64,000 nt of DNA from Sipunculus nudus (lineage: Eukaryota > Annelida > Sipuncula > Golfingiida > Sipunculidae): the NCBI GenBank assembly GCA_026874595.1, contig CM049317.1:15475882-15539881 (forward strand). Direction: 5' to 3'. The position numbers and the translations under genes are program-made. Below the pieces are notes generated by a model. It was not told where the DNA came from and did no database searches. It worked only from the letters and a program-made list of their open reading frames with translations. Below, piece by piece: positions 36,808 to 48,960 of the stretch. Each line of letters begins with the position of its first letter. Within the stretch, counting starts at the first letter, position 1.

Positions 36808-39408
36808 CAAGAGACCCAGGGATCTAATGTTCACTCTGTGAATTACTTTGCACGATGGCAGGTGATTAAAAAAAAAAGGTGAATGTGAAAATACCATTCA
36901 TTCCTTTCCAAGTAGACACTGTTCTATTGCACAAGGTAGGTGGCGCCACCTGTCTTGTTTATGAAAAACTTTTCAAGATGGATGCACATGCCAAATATCA
37001 GACCAATACTCTTGAGATATGAGCAATTTTCACCCAAAGCAAATGTACGAATGGACACCACAGGAAAAAGATTGCAAATGGCACCACCAGTCTTGTTTAC
37101 AAGATGGAATTGTCGAGGATATATGGACATGCACAATTTCAACCCAATACACTGAACAACCACTAAGATGAACACATTGCAAATGCAAAGATGGACACTG
37201 CTCAAAAAGTATTGTAAGTGGCGCCACCTGTCAAGTTTACAAGAAAACTTTTCAAGATGGATGGATATTCCAAATTTGAGACCAATACATTGAACCAGTC
37301 CTGAGATTTGAGCAATTTTCACCCAAAGAAAATGTACGGATGGATGCCACAGGAAAATGATTGCAGATGGCATCATCAGTGTTGAGTGTAAGTTTGAAGA
37401 GTCCAAGATCTATGGTTATGCGCAATATCAGGTCAATACAGCAAATCACTCCTCAGTAAAAAGGCATTAAGTTATTCTATGAAAACAGGAAGGTAGGTGG
37501 CGCCAACTGTCTGGTTTACATGAAAACTTTCTAAGATGGATAGACAATTTTCATCCAGTGCAAATGTACCGATGGACGCCATGGGAAAACAATTGCTGAT
37601 GGCGCCACCAGTCTTGAGTACAAGATGGAGGAGTCCAAAATCTATGTATATGCACAATTTTAGCTCAATACGTTGAACCACTCCTGAGATTTGGGCTGTT
37701 GTCTAAAAGACAACCAGGTTTGCACTCAACAGAAATGTCAACCATCATTGTCACCTACAAATACATACGTTAGGGAACAAGTATGCCGGGTTTCAGAAAG
37801 ATCAGTCAGAGAGTCTCAGAGGAGACTCTGTTTTGGCGAATTATAACAAATTAATACTTAAGGACATATTATGGAAAGTAGCTATTCACAGGTAGCACCA
37901 CCTGCAGGTCAAAATCATAAAGCAGTCACATGATAAATATTCCTGTGAAATTTGAAACTGAAGGCTGCAGCAGTTCCTAAGATATTTGGTAACAGACAAT
38001 ACATCATGTACAGAAACACATCAAGTTATCAAATTTGCGATCGACACAATTTGAAGGTCCGTAGAGACACCATCTTGAAAATGACTTGATTGAATTTATA
38101 CTCAAATTATTCCCCTTCCTTTAAGGAACTGTTGACTATGATATTAAAGCCAAAGTATTTATGCTTTATGACATATCTTGTGAAAAGACCATTACAGCCT
38201 GTAGAAAGTAGGTCAACACAGGTGGCGCCACCTGCAGGAGGAAATCATTTAGCAATCACATGATCAATATTCCTGTTAAATTTAGAACTGAAGGCTGCAG
38301 CAGTTCCCAAGATATTTGGTAACAGACAAAACATCATGTATGGAAAAACATCAAGTTGTCAAATTTTTTGATCGACACAATATGAAGTTCCGTACATATG
38401 CCATCTTGAAAATGACTTGACTGAATTTATACTCAAATTATTCCCCTTCTTCTAAGAAACTGTTGACTATGATATGAAAGCCAAAGTATTTATGCTTTAT
38501 GATATATCTTGTAAAAAGCAGAAAAGACCATTACAGCCTGTGGAAAGTAGGTCAACACAGGTGGTGCCACCTGCTGTTTGAAATCATTTAACAGTCACAT
38601 GATCAATATTCCTGTGAAATTTGAAACTGAAGGCTGCAGCAGTTCCTAAGATATCTGGTAACAGACAATACATCATGTATAGAAACACATCAAGTTGTCA
38701 AATTTTGCTATCCACACAATTTGAAATTCCGTACATATGCCATCTTGAAAATGACTTGATTGAATTTATACTCAAATTATTCCCCTTCCTTTAAGGAACT
38801 GTTGACTATGATATGAAGGCCAAAATATTATTACTTCATGACTTATCTTGGAAGAAGTGGAAAAGACCATTTCTTTCCGCAGAAAGTAGGTCAACACAGG
38901 TGGCGCCACCTGGAGGTCAAGATCATATAGCAGTCACATGATCAATATTCCTGTAAAATCTGAAACTGAAGGCTGCAGCAGTTCCTAAGATATTTGGTAA
39001 TAGACAATACATCCTGTATAGAAACACATCAAGTTGTCAAATTTTGCGATCGATACAATTTGAAGTTCCGTAGAGATGCCATCTTGAAAATGAGCTGACT
39101 CAATTTATACTCAAATTATTCCTCTTCCTCTAAGGAACTGTTGACTATGATATGAAGGCCAAAATATTATTACTTTATGACTTATCTTGGAAGAAGTGGA
39201 AAAGACCATTTTGTCCCGCAGAAAGTAGGTTAACAAAGGTGGCGCCACCAAAAGCTTATTTTTGCATGTCCATCCCATGATCAGTAATTCTGCAAAGTTT
39301 CATGAAGGTAGTTGCTGTGGCTGTTGAGATATTTGGTAACAGACAGTGGACAGTTGACAGTGGACGGCGGACGCTGCGCCAGGGCACAAGTTCACAGAGT
39401 GAACTAAA
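36808..39408 (+). mobile_element. Element E (about 2.6 kb)
   Basis: It starts CAAGAGACCCAGGGATC with key GTTCACTCTGTGAA at 36829-36842. The exact inverse TTCACAGAGTGAAC is at 39391-39404, within a hairpin AGTTCAC-AGA-GTGAACT, followed by AAA. The left part (36930-37700) has roughly 140-bp units with GGTGGCGCCACC or variants. A D-like tail phrase (TCTCAGAGGAGACTCTGTTT, TGGCG) sits near 37815-37835. The right part (37860-39340) has 330-342-bp units with the core at about 37887, 38221, 38562, 38899 and 39238. It then has GGACAGTTGACAGTGGACGG before the hairpin. A 160-codon minus frame (36924-37406) is only a translation of the 140-bp units. Confidence 0.75.
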
Positions 39409-42400
39409 CAAGGGACCCATGGGTCACGGCGCTCAGCTGATCGTGATTGGACTATAAATGTTTCTCCACTGTGATACTATATCGAGTCGATAAAGCTTAT
39501 GAATATCATGTACATGTTGGGCTATTATAAAGGAATGTAATGTAATATGTGAGTAAATGATAAATGAAATTACCTGACTGATGGATTAATAGAGTCAAAT
39601 AAAGTGGTTTATTTTTATTTATTTAGGAGGGGTTGAAAATTGTGATATATTTGAGCAAATATGAATGCAATGACAGCAGTAATAAGCAGTAGTAGAATGA
39701 TGATAAGGCTACTTGTTGAAGGATCTAAAGTGTATGGTAGTCTGCAAGCGTTCAATTTGACAGATATGATGTTATGATTAACTATGCTGAAGAAAGTGAT
39801 TTATGAATATGTGACTGTATGACACAATATCTCTTTAGTCTTGACAAGGTACATTATTGTGATGCCCACTATGTCTACATATTACACAATATTGACATAA
39901 TTTCTGGCATGTACATAGGTACCTATGGACGAATAGTTATACAAAATATTAAAGTATGAATATATCTGATTCATCTTGTTCTTGCTTACTATGGCTAACT
40001 TTGGGATGGGGTTCGGAGAAGGGAAAAGTGAGGGCAGCACGAAGGTGGATGTAGAAATATTCTATTGTAATGTTTTTCATTTATATAAGAATATGAAAAG
40101 CTAAGAGGAAAGGGGCCCTCCTACTCGGTTATAGTAAAGTTCTAAATATATGATTGCAAACTAATACTCTGACAAGACTGTCATGAAGAAAAACAGTAAA
40201 AGTTTTGAGATACTGTGATGCATACGAAAATTTACAGATGGACAGGCAAGTGGACAGAACGGACTAATACCTTTATTTCACTTTCAAGAGAATAATGCAT
40301 TTAAGTTTATATATAATCCTATTTTTTTAAGCAGATCCACTTTTTCCACTAAGAAGTTTTTATCTGAATCATTTTTTTATTTACAGGTTTATAAATTTTT
40401 AATTAAAAAACCTGAAAATATAAGTTAAAATATTAAATTTGTTGCAAAAGTTGCAATCATTATATATACAGAGTAAAAAACATTGGGTCATATTATGCAT
40501 ACACATATATTTTATTATTTTTAAATCATAAATGTTTAAACTGATTTTAAAAGAAAATAATGCCACAACATGGCACCTACAAGAATATTCCTTGAATCAC
40601 TATTAAAAAGTTTTGCACATTGGAGTTTTCAGGACATGCTTAATTTTATTCATTAAAATAAAATAAAAGTAAATTTGATAAAATAAAACATCTTTTCAAA
40701 TAAAGTATACACACTGTTGGTTGAATGAGGGACAAACAATATCATTGTGCTTATTACTATCCCAGTTTTAATTAATTACTGGAATTAATAGTCAATTTCA
40801 CACCTGGTGAAGTTTTTACTCTTCTGAAGTAAGGAATTACTTATCTCATGAACATCCACACTTTCACAGCAATACAACCCTTTATGGACACAATTAAATG
40901 TACACTTTAATCATTGTAACCCTGGTGGTTCAATACAAAATCTAAAATGTAGCATGTCCAAGAATAAAATAAAATACAGAAAAATTATAACATTCATCTA
41001 GTTTATGCACCAGCTGGGGGGATGAATGCAGGGCAGAGGGGAAGCCTGCTAGTAGTGGCCAAGCTGGGCCAAGGTAAGCTGCCTGGGGTGGGTTACATAA
41101 TGCAAGTGAAGGCTGTACTACTAGGTGGGCTAGATGTAAACAACACTTAACATGGTGTATGAAAACATGAATAAAAGCTATTCATTCCAATCAATTTCTT
41201 TTGAAAGTTCAGATTTTAAAAGATTTAATCCTTATGCATATAAGCTGGGAATATTAAATCAACAGTGCCAAAGTTGGACAAAATTTAAGGTATTGATTTT
41301 TTATTTATGCTAATAACTTGAAAAATTTGCAAAATTCAGATCTAATTTATGGTAAACAATTGAATCTTGATTAAATAAAGTTATATTCCTGAAAAAAAGT
41401 CTCTAGGTTCAGCAATTCTCATGTTAGGTGAGTAAATATATTTCCTGATTTTTTAAAAAATTGCATTATGTTTTGGCTCATAACTTCAAAACAATACCCA
41501 ATACTGACCTAATTTTTGGTATGTTCATAGAAAATGTATAAAAGAATGTGAATACTAAATACGATCAAAAACAGATCAGTGGTTTTGATATTTGGCAGCC
41601 TTGAAGTGTAACAATGGCTTTTTTTATGGAAAACAGAGTTTTTTTTCCTTAATATCTCGAAGGAACAAAGTCCTAATGACCCAGTTTTCGGTATGGTAGG
41701 AGATTTTGGGGACATCTAAAATTATGTCAACAGCCTGGGGAGCATAGAGATGTGCACTGAATGACCTACAGTCATCAAAGTGGACTGCTTGACAATGTAA
41801 GGGAATACAACAAGAGCCTCCAAAAAAATTCAATAACTAGCCTAATTTTGCAGCTTTTATTTTCAAATTTCAGATTTTAACAGATTAAATCCTTATGTAT
41901 ACATGGTGTGAAAATTAAATCCACAGTCCTTACAGGAAAAAAACGTGCCATGGCCAAAGTTGGGCAAAATTTAAGGTACCAATTTTATATTTTTGCCAAT
42001 ATTTAAAAAAATTTAACAGATTTTGATCTAATTTTTGGTATACAATTAAATTTTGATTAATTAAAGTTGTATTACTGGAAAAAAAGTCCCTACCTTTAAC
42101 ACTTTTGGTCTTAAGTGACCAAATATCTTCCTGATTTTTTTACAAAGTCCATTATGTTTGGGCCCATAACTTTTTTAAATTATATAATACTGACTTAATA
42201 TCTGGCATGTACATAGGAACTATATAGAGGAATATTTATGGTAAATATGAAGAAAACCAGATGAGTGGTTTTGATATTAGGCAGTCCTGAAGTGTGAAAA
42301 TAGATTTCTAATAAAAAATTGAGGTTTTTCCTTAATATCTCAAAGGAACAAAGTCCTTTTGACCCAATTTTTGGCATGGTAGGAGATTATGGGGACATCT

Positions 42401-42477
42401 AACATTATGCCAAAACTAAGATTCGTAGGTCCAACGGTGTCGAAACGTGCCAGTCTTACGGACGGACATCCAGACTG

Positions 42478-42512
<35 letters not shown>

Positions 42513-42573
42513 GACGACGGACAATGGACCATGACTATAGCTCAGATGACTTATAGTCAGCTGAGCTAAAAAA
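39409..42573 (+). mobile_element. Element AB, copy 2 (full length, about 3.16 kb)
   Basis: Head CAAGGGACCCATGGGTCA starts directly after the AAA of element E, with key GCTCAGCTGA at 39431-39440. The first ~650 bp match 5181-5830. After an AT-rich middle come two B units (about 41175-41720 and 41845-42420), with GCCATGGCCAAAGTTGGGCA intact in the second. Both contain an AATATCTC(A/G)AAGGAACAAAG-like phrase and GGTAGGAGATT. A long GGAC/AGAC run (42458-42527), the hairpin at 42539-42567 and AAAAAA end it, with the inverse key TCAGCTGAGC at 42557-42566. This is the reference copy for the family. Confidence 0.75.
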
Positions 42574-44996
42574 CCATTTAAAACTGATTTCTGTTTATTA
42601 ACAACATAAGACACCCAGGCAAAGGGTTGGGGTATCATTTGCTGTAAAGATTTCAGAAATTTTTCTTTTAGTGTTAATTTTTATTCACCTTGATTTCACA
42701 CATTGAGTCTTGCAGAAAGCTTAAGGCAAAGCTAAGCTGCGTTTCTATTTGTGTGTGGATGCTTAAATGCATGAACTGGCAGTGGTATATCCTGGTACAG
42801 TGAAACTACCAGGAGCAGATCTTTCCAAAAAAGATGGGGATGTTGGGTCATTTTACTAAGTATCTCTTGATTCAATCAAACCACATGCATGAAGTTGCTC
42901 CTGTAACTGAAATCCTAATCACCAAAACCCCTTTTGCTGAAATACCTCTTCACTGAATCCCCCTCTCTGCTTAAACTCCTGTTGTGTAGATTTTGCAAGC
43001 TAACTGAGAAATCTGGAGCAATCTAACTATGACTTAGCAAATATTTCACTTCATAAATCTTAAAAAATAGTAATGCCCTGAAAATCTATTAAAGTGGAAA
43101 TTGATAAATTACACACAAAAGTCTGTAAATTGTCTGAAAATCTATCAGGCTTGGATAGGATGGACAAAAGGTTGGTGGCAAAATGTCAACAATATTCCTA
43201 CTATATTGCTATTTAAATATTACCTCAAAATGAATTAACAATAACAATTTTTAACATGCATATCTTGAGCCAAGACCAGCCATTAATATGCACATTCAAA
43301 TGTCCGCATTGGTATCAGCTGGATCTCCAACAATAGAGGAGAAAATATCAAAAGTATCAATATTTAAAAAAAAAAAACACAGTATGATACCATCGCATAC
43401 TTATCTGAAACGACTCTCCCAGTGCATAACACAGACATTCCACCAGCTGTAACGTGTATGTATCCATATCTAACTACCAATGTTTTTTATACCAGGACAT
43501 ACAGTATACACCACACCACAAGTCACACTCTTGTGTCTGTTTTTTACTAACTCGTCTTTGTACTGCAGGGCAAAGCTATCAAGCCTCTATGTCAAATCAT
43601 AGTTATTTTGGTGGGCCAAGCGCCTGACTCTTAAACTCTTTAATCATCTGCCTACAACCTTTACATACAAAAATAAGTGCTTCAAGTATTAAAATTCACA
43701 CTGATTCTCACAGTGTGTAAGGTGGAACTCTCTTGAACAACTTGAGAGAAATTCAGAAAATTGCCTACAGGTGGCACCGCTAGGTCATTGTTAATAAAGA
43801 TATCCCAATGATTATGCTAATCTGTAACTTAAATCTCTGAATCTACCATTCTGAGTATATTAAAGGTGGCAGCCCAATAATCATGGGAGATGGGGGGGGG
43901 GGGGGAACAAAGGCAAAAATTTAAGGTATCAAGAATTAGTAATATGGAGAAAATAAGTCAACATACAATTTCACGATATCACAATTACTGCAATGATATC
44001 CATGATATGAAATTCTGACATTGTTCCAACAGTATTGTTAGTAGTAATGGTGTCCCCTTGATGAGACATACAAAACAGCTAGCAAAGAAAAAATATCATG
44101 AACTATATCAATGTATTTTATCTAAATATACTGATCAAACTCTAGTTGGCGCATTCACATTCACATTTGACACATATCATTACTATTAAACAGAGGTAAC
44201 ATTACTTGTGAGTCTATAAACAAAACTTTACTTATCAAAGTGTGAGAATTTGTCTGAGAAGGCTTGTGTAAATTGGTCAACTTGTACAAAGAGACCCTGT
44301 GGTGGTTAAAATTAAATGCAATCATGTTAGGCTACAATCATAATGGTTGGCAATTTTTAATTTAAATATTGTCAGGAAAAATATCAGTAAATAATTTTTT
44401 TAATTCTATAATATTTTGGATGGAAAAGGTATGAACATTTGTTTTTTCGAACATCAGGCTGATACAGACTGATCTTTCTTTACATGCTATTGATATTTAA
44501 CACGGAATGACAGGGGTGAAACAATTCCAACCGCTGGTTTAAATTGTAATAGATTCTTAACCTCCAAATTAGTATTTTCCAATTATTATTATTATTATGA
44601 ATAGCTGAGCTTTTAAATATGAGAGAGCACACTATGAGTATGATTTCAAGATTACTTACTGTGTTCGTGTTCAAGATGTATTTTCAATTCTCGCCGGTAA
44701 AGCATTCCACTTGCATTGAAATGAAAATTGTGGCATATGTAGTTAATATGGAAAGCAAACATGATGGAAACGGACAAAGCAATGAAGGTAACAGATGCAG
44801 ACTACACACCTGTGGAAAATCACCTTAATGCACAGGGAGTGGGATACCAAATCCCACCCAGGTTGGCTAAAACGTCTTTCTATCTAGTGTTTGTGTCCAA
44901 CTCCTAATACCTAAGATTGAGCAGCAGCAGAAGAAGTTTACGCTCGTTGAGCAGCTACAGGTTGCTGTGGTCAAGACCTCAGCCCTGTACGCTCCT
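42574..44996. other. Unique sequence with a 14-bp G run
   Basis: No gene recognised. A G run lies at 43892-43905. CTACAGGTGGCACCGCTAGG at about 43768 resembles the unit core of the elements above and a partial CTCF core, but no element surrounds it. Confidence 0.4.
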
Positions 44997-45487
44997 TAAA
45001 GGGACATAATCAGGAGCAATATTATTCCTATTCTTTAACAGTATCAGTTCAGTTTTGCTTTATACAATAGCTTGCCAGCAAAACCGTCCAGTTCATAGTC
45101 TCATTTCCTGGCATATGTCTGTTTAACACCTTGTTATACCCCTGCGTGTTGGTAAACACAGTCTGTTTACAATAACAAGGCAGCGTGACCGGGGTCCGAT
45201 TAAGTTGGGCAACACGTGGTGTTTCAGCCAGCGGGAACATGTATTTCATTTCTTGGGCAAAGTCAGTCCGGGCATCTCCTGATTGGCACTTGTTTTGGCT
45301 CCGTGCAGCACACGGCCCGATGCACTGTATTATACGCACCCGGTTCACTGTTTTTAACACTCGTTTACAGGAGTAAGCAAATGGTTTCAGAGCAATATTT
45401 TGGCAGGTACAGATTAATTTTAAAGGGAAGAAACTATTTTTCGTGTAAACTCAACATGCTTTATAGGTGATTGGGCCCCTTTAAGCA
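44997..45487. mobile_element. K-related inverted-terminus segment
   Basis: The left CTTAAAGGGACATAATCAGG and right GGTGATTGGGCCCCTTTAAG are inverted relatives sharing the K-type end (AAAGGG...AATCA). The roughly 490-bp interior does not match the K bodies and is GC-richer than average. It may be a distant MITE of the same group or two unrelated K-like ends. TTAA is present at both borders, but so is extended similarity, so I do not call a target duplication. Confidence 0.4.
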
Positions 45488-45765
45488 TGTTCTCTGAACC
45501 AACAGACGCGATGCCACACCAAGCCAAGCAGAGAGCTGCGAGAGGCCGCCACCATACATCCCGAACCGGTGACCTTTTAGGAAAGCTACAGCATCCACAG
45601 CCGCAAAGGCAGAAGCAACCTACATTCCCTCTACTGATCCTAGCAGCGGAGACCCAGCCATGCCATTCAAGAGCCGAACCCGATCTTGTGAATGACAGTG
45701 TTTCGAGACGCATCGCCTTTATACTTGCAGTTTTGGCCACTTGGACTGTGTTAACCAGTTAACCC
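45420..45765. other. GC-rich block open on both strands
   Basis: The composition is clearly GC-richer than the surroundings. A 91-codon plus frame (45487-45762) and a 106-codon minus frame (45420-45740) overlap almost completely. The plus product is Pro/Arg/Gln-rich with a hydrophobic C-terminal stretch; the minus product is Cys/Trp-rich. Neither is recognisable. I report the block but not a gene. It could be an exon of something lying outside the window. Confidence 0.25.
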
Positions 45766-45930
45766 AGTTATGCAAGTTTTAGCAAGTTTTTTTGTCATCA
45801 GCATACCTAAGATTGAGTTTAGTCAAGTTTAAGTTACTTTTTAGTCTGGTTTGGTGTAGCCAAAGTCTACGAAATAGCAGTGAACATATGTGGATATCTA
45901 AATTATTAAAAACTGTTCAGTTCGTATGGT

Positions 45931-46330
45931 GTAGTCATAAACACCAGACTACCACCTAAATACTGCTTATATTGTCAAAATACCCTAAAATTACAGAGTA
46001 GACCATCAAGGCTTATATAAAACGTATAACCATTTTGAATAGAGTGAAGGACTAAATCAGAATTTTAAATCGTCATCAGAGTTCTGGTAAACACCTTACA
46101 GATTGGCACTATCCTTTGCCACTACTCTAGCAGTAGAAGATAGAGCCGGTCTGTAAGGTCTTTACCAGTACTCTGACGACAATTTAAAATTCTTATTTAG
46201 CCCATCCCTCTATATTGAAAATGATTAATTATTGGCTTGAACAAATCATTTGGGCCTCGATGGTCTTTGATCATAGGGTTTTTTGACAATGTAAGTGGTA
46301 TTTAGACAGTATTCCGGTGTTTAGGACGAC
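45931..46330. repeat. Long imperfect foldback (about 183/192-bp arms, 25-bp loop)
   Basis: Arm 1 (45931-46113) and arm 2 (46139-46330) are inverted copies. AGAATTTTAAAT (46060) is mirrored by ATTTAAAATTCT, CAGAG(T)TCTGGTAAA by TTTACCAGTACTCTG, and CCTTACAGA by TCTGTAAGG. Further out, ATTGTCAAAATACCCT is mirrored by AGGGTTTTTTGACAAT and CCACCTAAATACTG by a CAGTATT...GTATTT region. The inner 70 bp are the best conserved. The loop holds CTACTCTAGCAGTAG. It may be a foldback/MITE-type element or a local inverted duplication; a transcript would form long dsRNA. Confidence 0.75.
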
Positions 46331-46340
46331 TGGTTTGTAT

Positions 46341-46355
46341 GGTGCCACCTAGTGG
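46341..46355 (-). promoter_or_regulatory. Consensus CTCF-type site (- orientation)
   Basis: The reverse complement reads CCACTAGGTGGCACC, matching CCASYAGRKGGCRSY at all 15 positions. It lies 11 bp beyond the foldback. With the + site at 21608 it forms a convergent pair. A weaker core (AGAGGGCGCC on the minus strand) occurs at about 47295-47304. Confidence 0.5.
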
Positions 46356-47640
46356 TGTAGTCGAGTGCTCACCATCCAAGTCTGGTGTGGACTACATATG
46401 CGTTATCTGTGTTCTGTGTTGATAGGTGCTTGATAATTAACAATTTCCTTATTTTCACAAAATCCAGGCCTTTTCACAATATATAGTAATTGTAAATTTA
46501 TCAGCAACAAAAGCTCAGTTAAATCAATAACATTAATATTGATAATTTTGAAAATGATCTTAGTACTATTTTATAGTGTATATATTAAACACGATACTGA
46601 TGGTTTACCATGTTAAAACCTGAAATTGCGAAGGTGATTGGGACTGTTTCTGAGAACAGTGCCAGGTAGACCCCAAATGTGAAAAGAAGACAAAGTTTGC
46701 TATTGCAAGAAAACCTGTAACACAGTAGGACCTATAGGGACTGAATGTACAGATTAATAACATCCAGAGCTATTACTTGAAGGACTTGACAGAAAGGTGG
46801 CTTTAAAAATTTTATTTTCATGTCAAATTGTCAGGTAAATCATGTTATGAAAAGTAATAAATATAATTTATAAGATATATGTTCTAGAAAAATGTAACAC
46901 ACAAATGTTGCAATTTACTTAATCTATATTCTCTTTTGGCAGTATTTGTGAAGTGAAACAAAGAATTTAAACCAGTTTGGATGTTTCATTACCCAATTCT
47001 TCCATGAGCTACATCAATATTTTAAACTGTTTGCCAATTATTCACAAATGTTTAATTTACATTGGCCTCTGTCCCATAAAAACCATTCATCTGCAATAAT
47101 AATGCCACAGTGAAAATGCTTAATTAACCAGGAAATTAAATTATCAGCATACAATAATGGCTACTCAGTATATAATAATGGCTTAATAAACAACAAAACT
47201 GCACATGCAAAAATCCACGAAATATTTACAACATTAAAAAATGACCCTGGATTCACCATCAACCACAGCTGTAACATCAACCTAAGCAGTAAGTGGCGCC
47301 CTCTGTCAGCAGTAGGGATTACTATTATTTTGACTCTTACGATTATGTCAACAAACACGGCCGGGTGACCCGTGGTCTAACTTCCCTAAGTGTTGGTTTC
47401 TTTACATTTTAACTCCAGACATAGGCGGTACACAGTTGAAATAAAACTTTGGGGGAATGGTTGTAGCAAGTTTGAGGGAGACATGCCTTGCAGAGCTGGT
47501 AACATTTGAACTGTGAGGTGGTGATACTGTTCGCATGGCATGTTTCTAAATAAAGATTCCAGAGCTATGATTGACACATTCAGGGAAAGTGTGTTCCGCG
47601 TATATAAACAAATCACCGGGGTGCTATCAATGGGGTAGAA
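46356..47640. other. Unique AT-rich sequence
   Basis: No gene or known repeat seen. Several short minus frames near 47161-47616 are unrecognisable. Confidence 0.4.
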
Positions 47641-48960
47641 CTAATCAATCAGTCACTCAAACACACAGTAAGTTTTGCTACAGGTACACTTATATACATA
47701 GTGAGAAGTTGGCGAGGTCGGAGGTACACAAGTTTGAACCCATGTATTAATATCAACCCAGTCCGGCGTACAGTAGTAACAACGGTCACAGGGGCCCGGG
47801 GGGTACCAAAGCCAGGAAACCACCCACCCACACACTGTTAACCCTGGCCCGTGGGTGCTTAAGCATCAATAAGGTCATTTACTTACCTTAGAACAGTTTC
47901 GGGACTGGTAGATTGTTGTCGGATGTGGCTTGCTTTTGTGCACGCCGTACCTCTAACATGGAGGCCCCTACCCACACTAGATCTGAGCGCCTGGGTGGGG
48001 GAAGTGTCGGGCGCACTTCCAAATAAGGCTAATGAGGCCTCACGTCACGAACCACGGTGGGGCTTGATTGGCGGTCCCAGCCCACGTGGGTCCGTCCTGT
48101 ACTGGATGACCCTGGCCCCCGGAGGGTGTGGGTACCTTGTGCAAGGGGCGGTTTGGGGGCTTCCATTAGAGTTCGTCTGCAGGGGTTGTGGGAAACGGTA
48201 TAAAAAATATGGAATCAATACAGTATACATATTTGCGCTCTAGGAGTTTGCACAAGGGCCCTGAAGTTAGCTACTTGGATGGCTGCGTTAAATAACTTTT
48301 TGCAACATTTGTAAAAAGTGCACATACATACGCATACATTGTGTTTGTGTTGATTTGGTAATTCCTGTTTGCAGGGGTGCCCTGGAAATACCCACCTTAT
48401 TGCAGAGCACATGTTTTTGGCGCCAAGCCAAATGCACACACCCGGACGAGCGGGTTCGAGACATAGACAAAAAACACTCAACCACAAACAATACTTCGGG
48501 CGACATGATTTAGTGTGGGGATTATGTGTACCGCTAAATTTGGACATGTTTTGACTTAATGTGAGTGTTTCTGTCGGGTATTAGAAAGCGAGGGCGCAAC
48601 ATAACACTTAAACGTGACCCAGACACTGTAGGGAGAAAAAAACCGTGATAAAATATACCTCAAGCTGATCCAAGGTTATAAAAATATATATCTCCCATGG
48701 AACATGTTAGAAAATATTGTCTGGTTAGAAAATCCGGCCATGTTGAGTTATGGGCGGACCCCCTTGTTGGAGGGGTCATGCACCCAAACTGACCTCTGCT
48801 CCACACTAGGGCCCAGCTTAATATAAACTAAACACAATTCGCGTTGACCCCACGGGCCAAACCACGGGCCAAACCAAGATAGCCGGCCCATATCACTTGT
48901 ACAGTAAGGAATACGATTACTTGCCCATTCAGGTTTTGCTCCACACATACGCGTGTGTGT
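47640..48960. promoter_or_regulatory. GC/CpG-richer island with a perfect minus-strand splice donor
   Basis: This 1.3 kb is conspicuously rich in G, C and CpG (for example GTGTCGGGCGCACTTCC, CCTCACGTCACGAACCACGG). On the minus strand CTAAG/GTAAGT (intron from 47886 downwards) is a perfect U1 donor consensus just below the GC-rich part. A first non-coding exon transcribed leftwards is therefore possible. On the plus strand TATAAAAAATA (48199-48209) resembles a TATA box. Frames of 106 codons on + and about 110 on - are open but unrecognisable, as expected from GC richness. The evidence suggests, but does not establish, a promoter. Confidence 0.3.

Noticed and set aside
36924-37406. 160-codon minus-strand open frame with internal protein repeats
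   Set aside because: It is a translation of the roughly 140-bp tandem units of element E. Its repeats follow the DNA period, and no start context, domain or support from the other copies is seen.
7098-39404. CRISPR-like regular repeats
   Set aside because: Units of 140-340 bp with diverged sequence and no short identical repeats or unique spacers. They are mobile-element internal repeats in a eukaryotic context.
44997-45487. piggyBac element with TTAA duplication
   Set aside because: TTAA occurs at both borders, but the similarity to K ends extends through it, and other K copies do not show a consistent TTAA duplication.
47879-47892. ACTTACCT as the 5' end of a U1 snRNA gene
   Set aside because: The following bases do not continue as U1. 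A minus-strand splice donor explains the motif better.
48199-48209. TATA box of a plus-strand gene
   Set aside because: AT-rich words are common here and no plus-strand exon follows. Mentioned only within the island.
48440-48462. tRNA B box (GGTTCGAGAC)
   Set aside because: No convincing A box or acceptor stem at the right distance.
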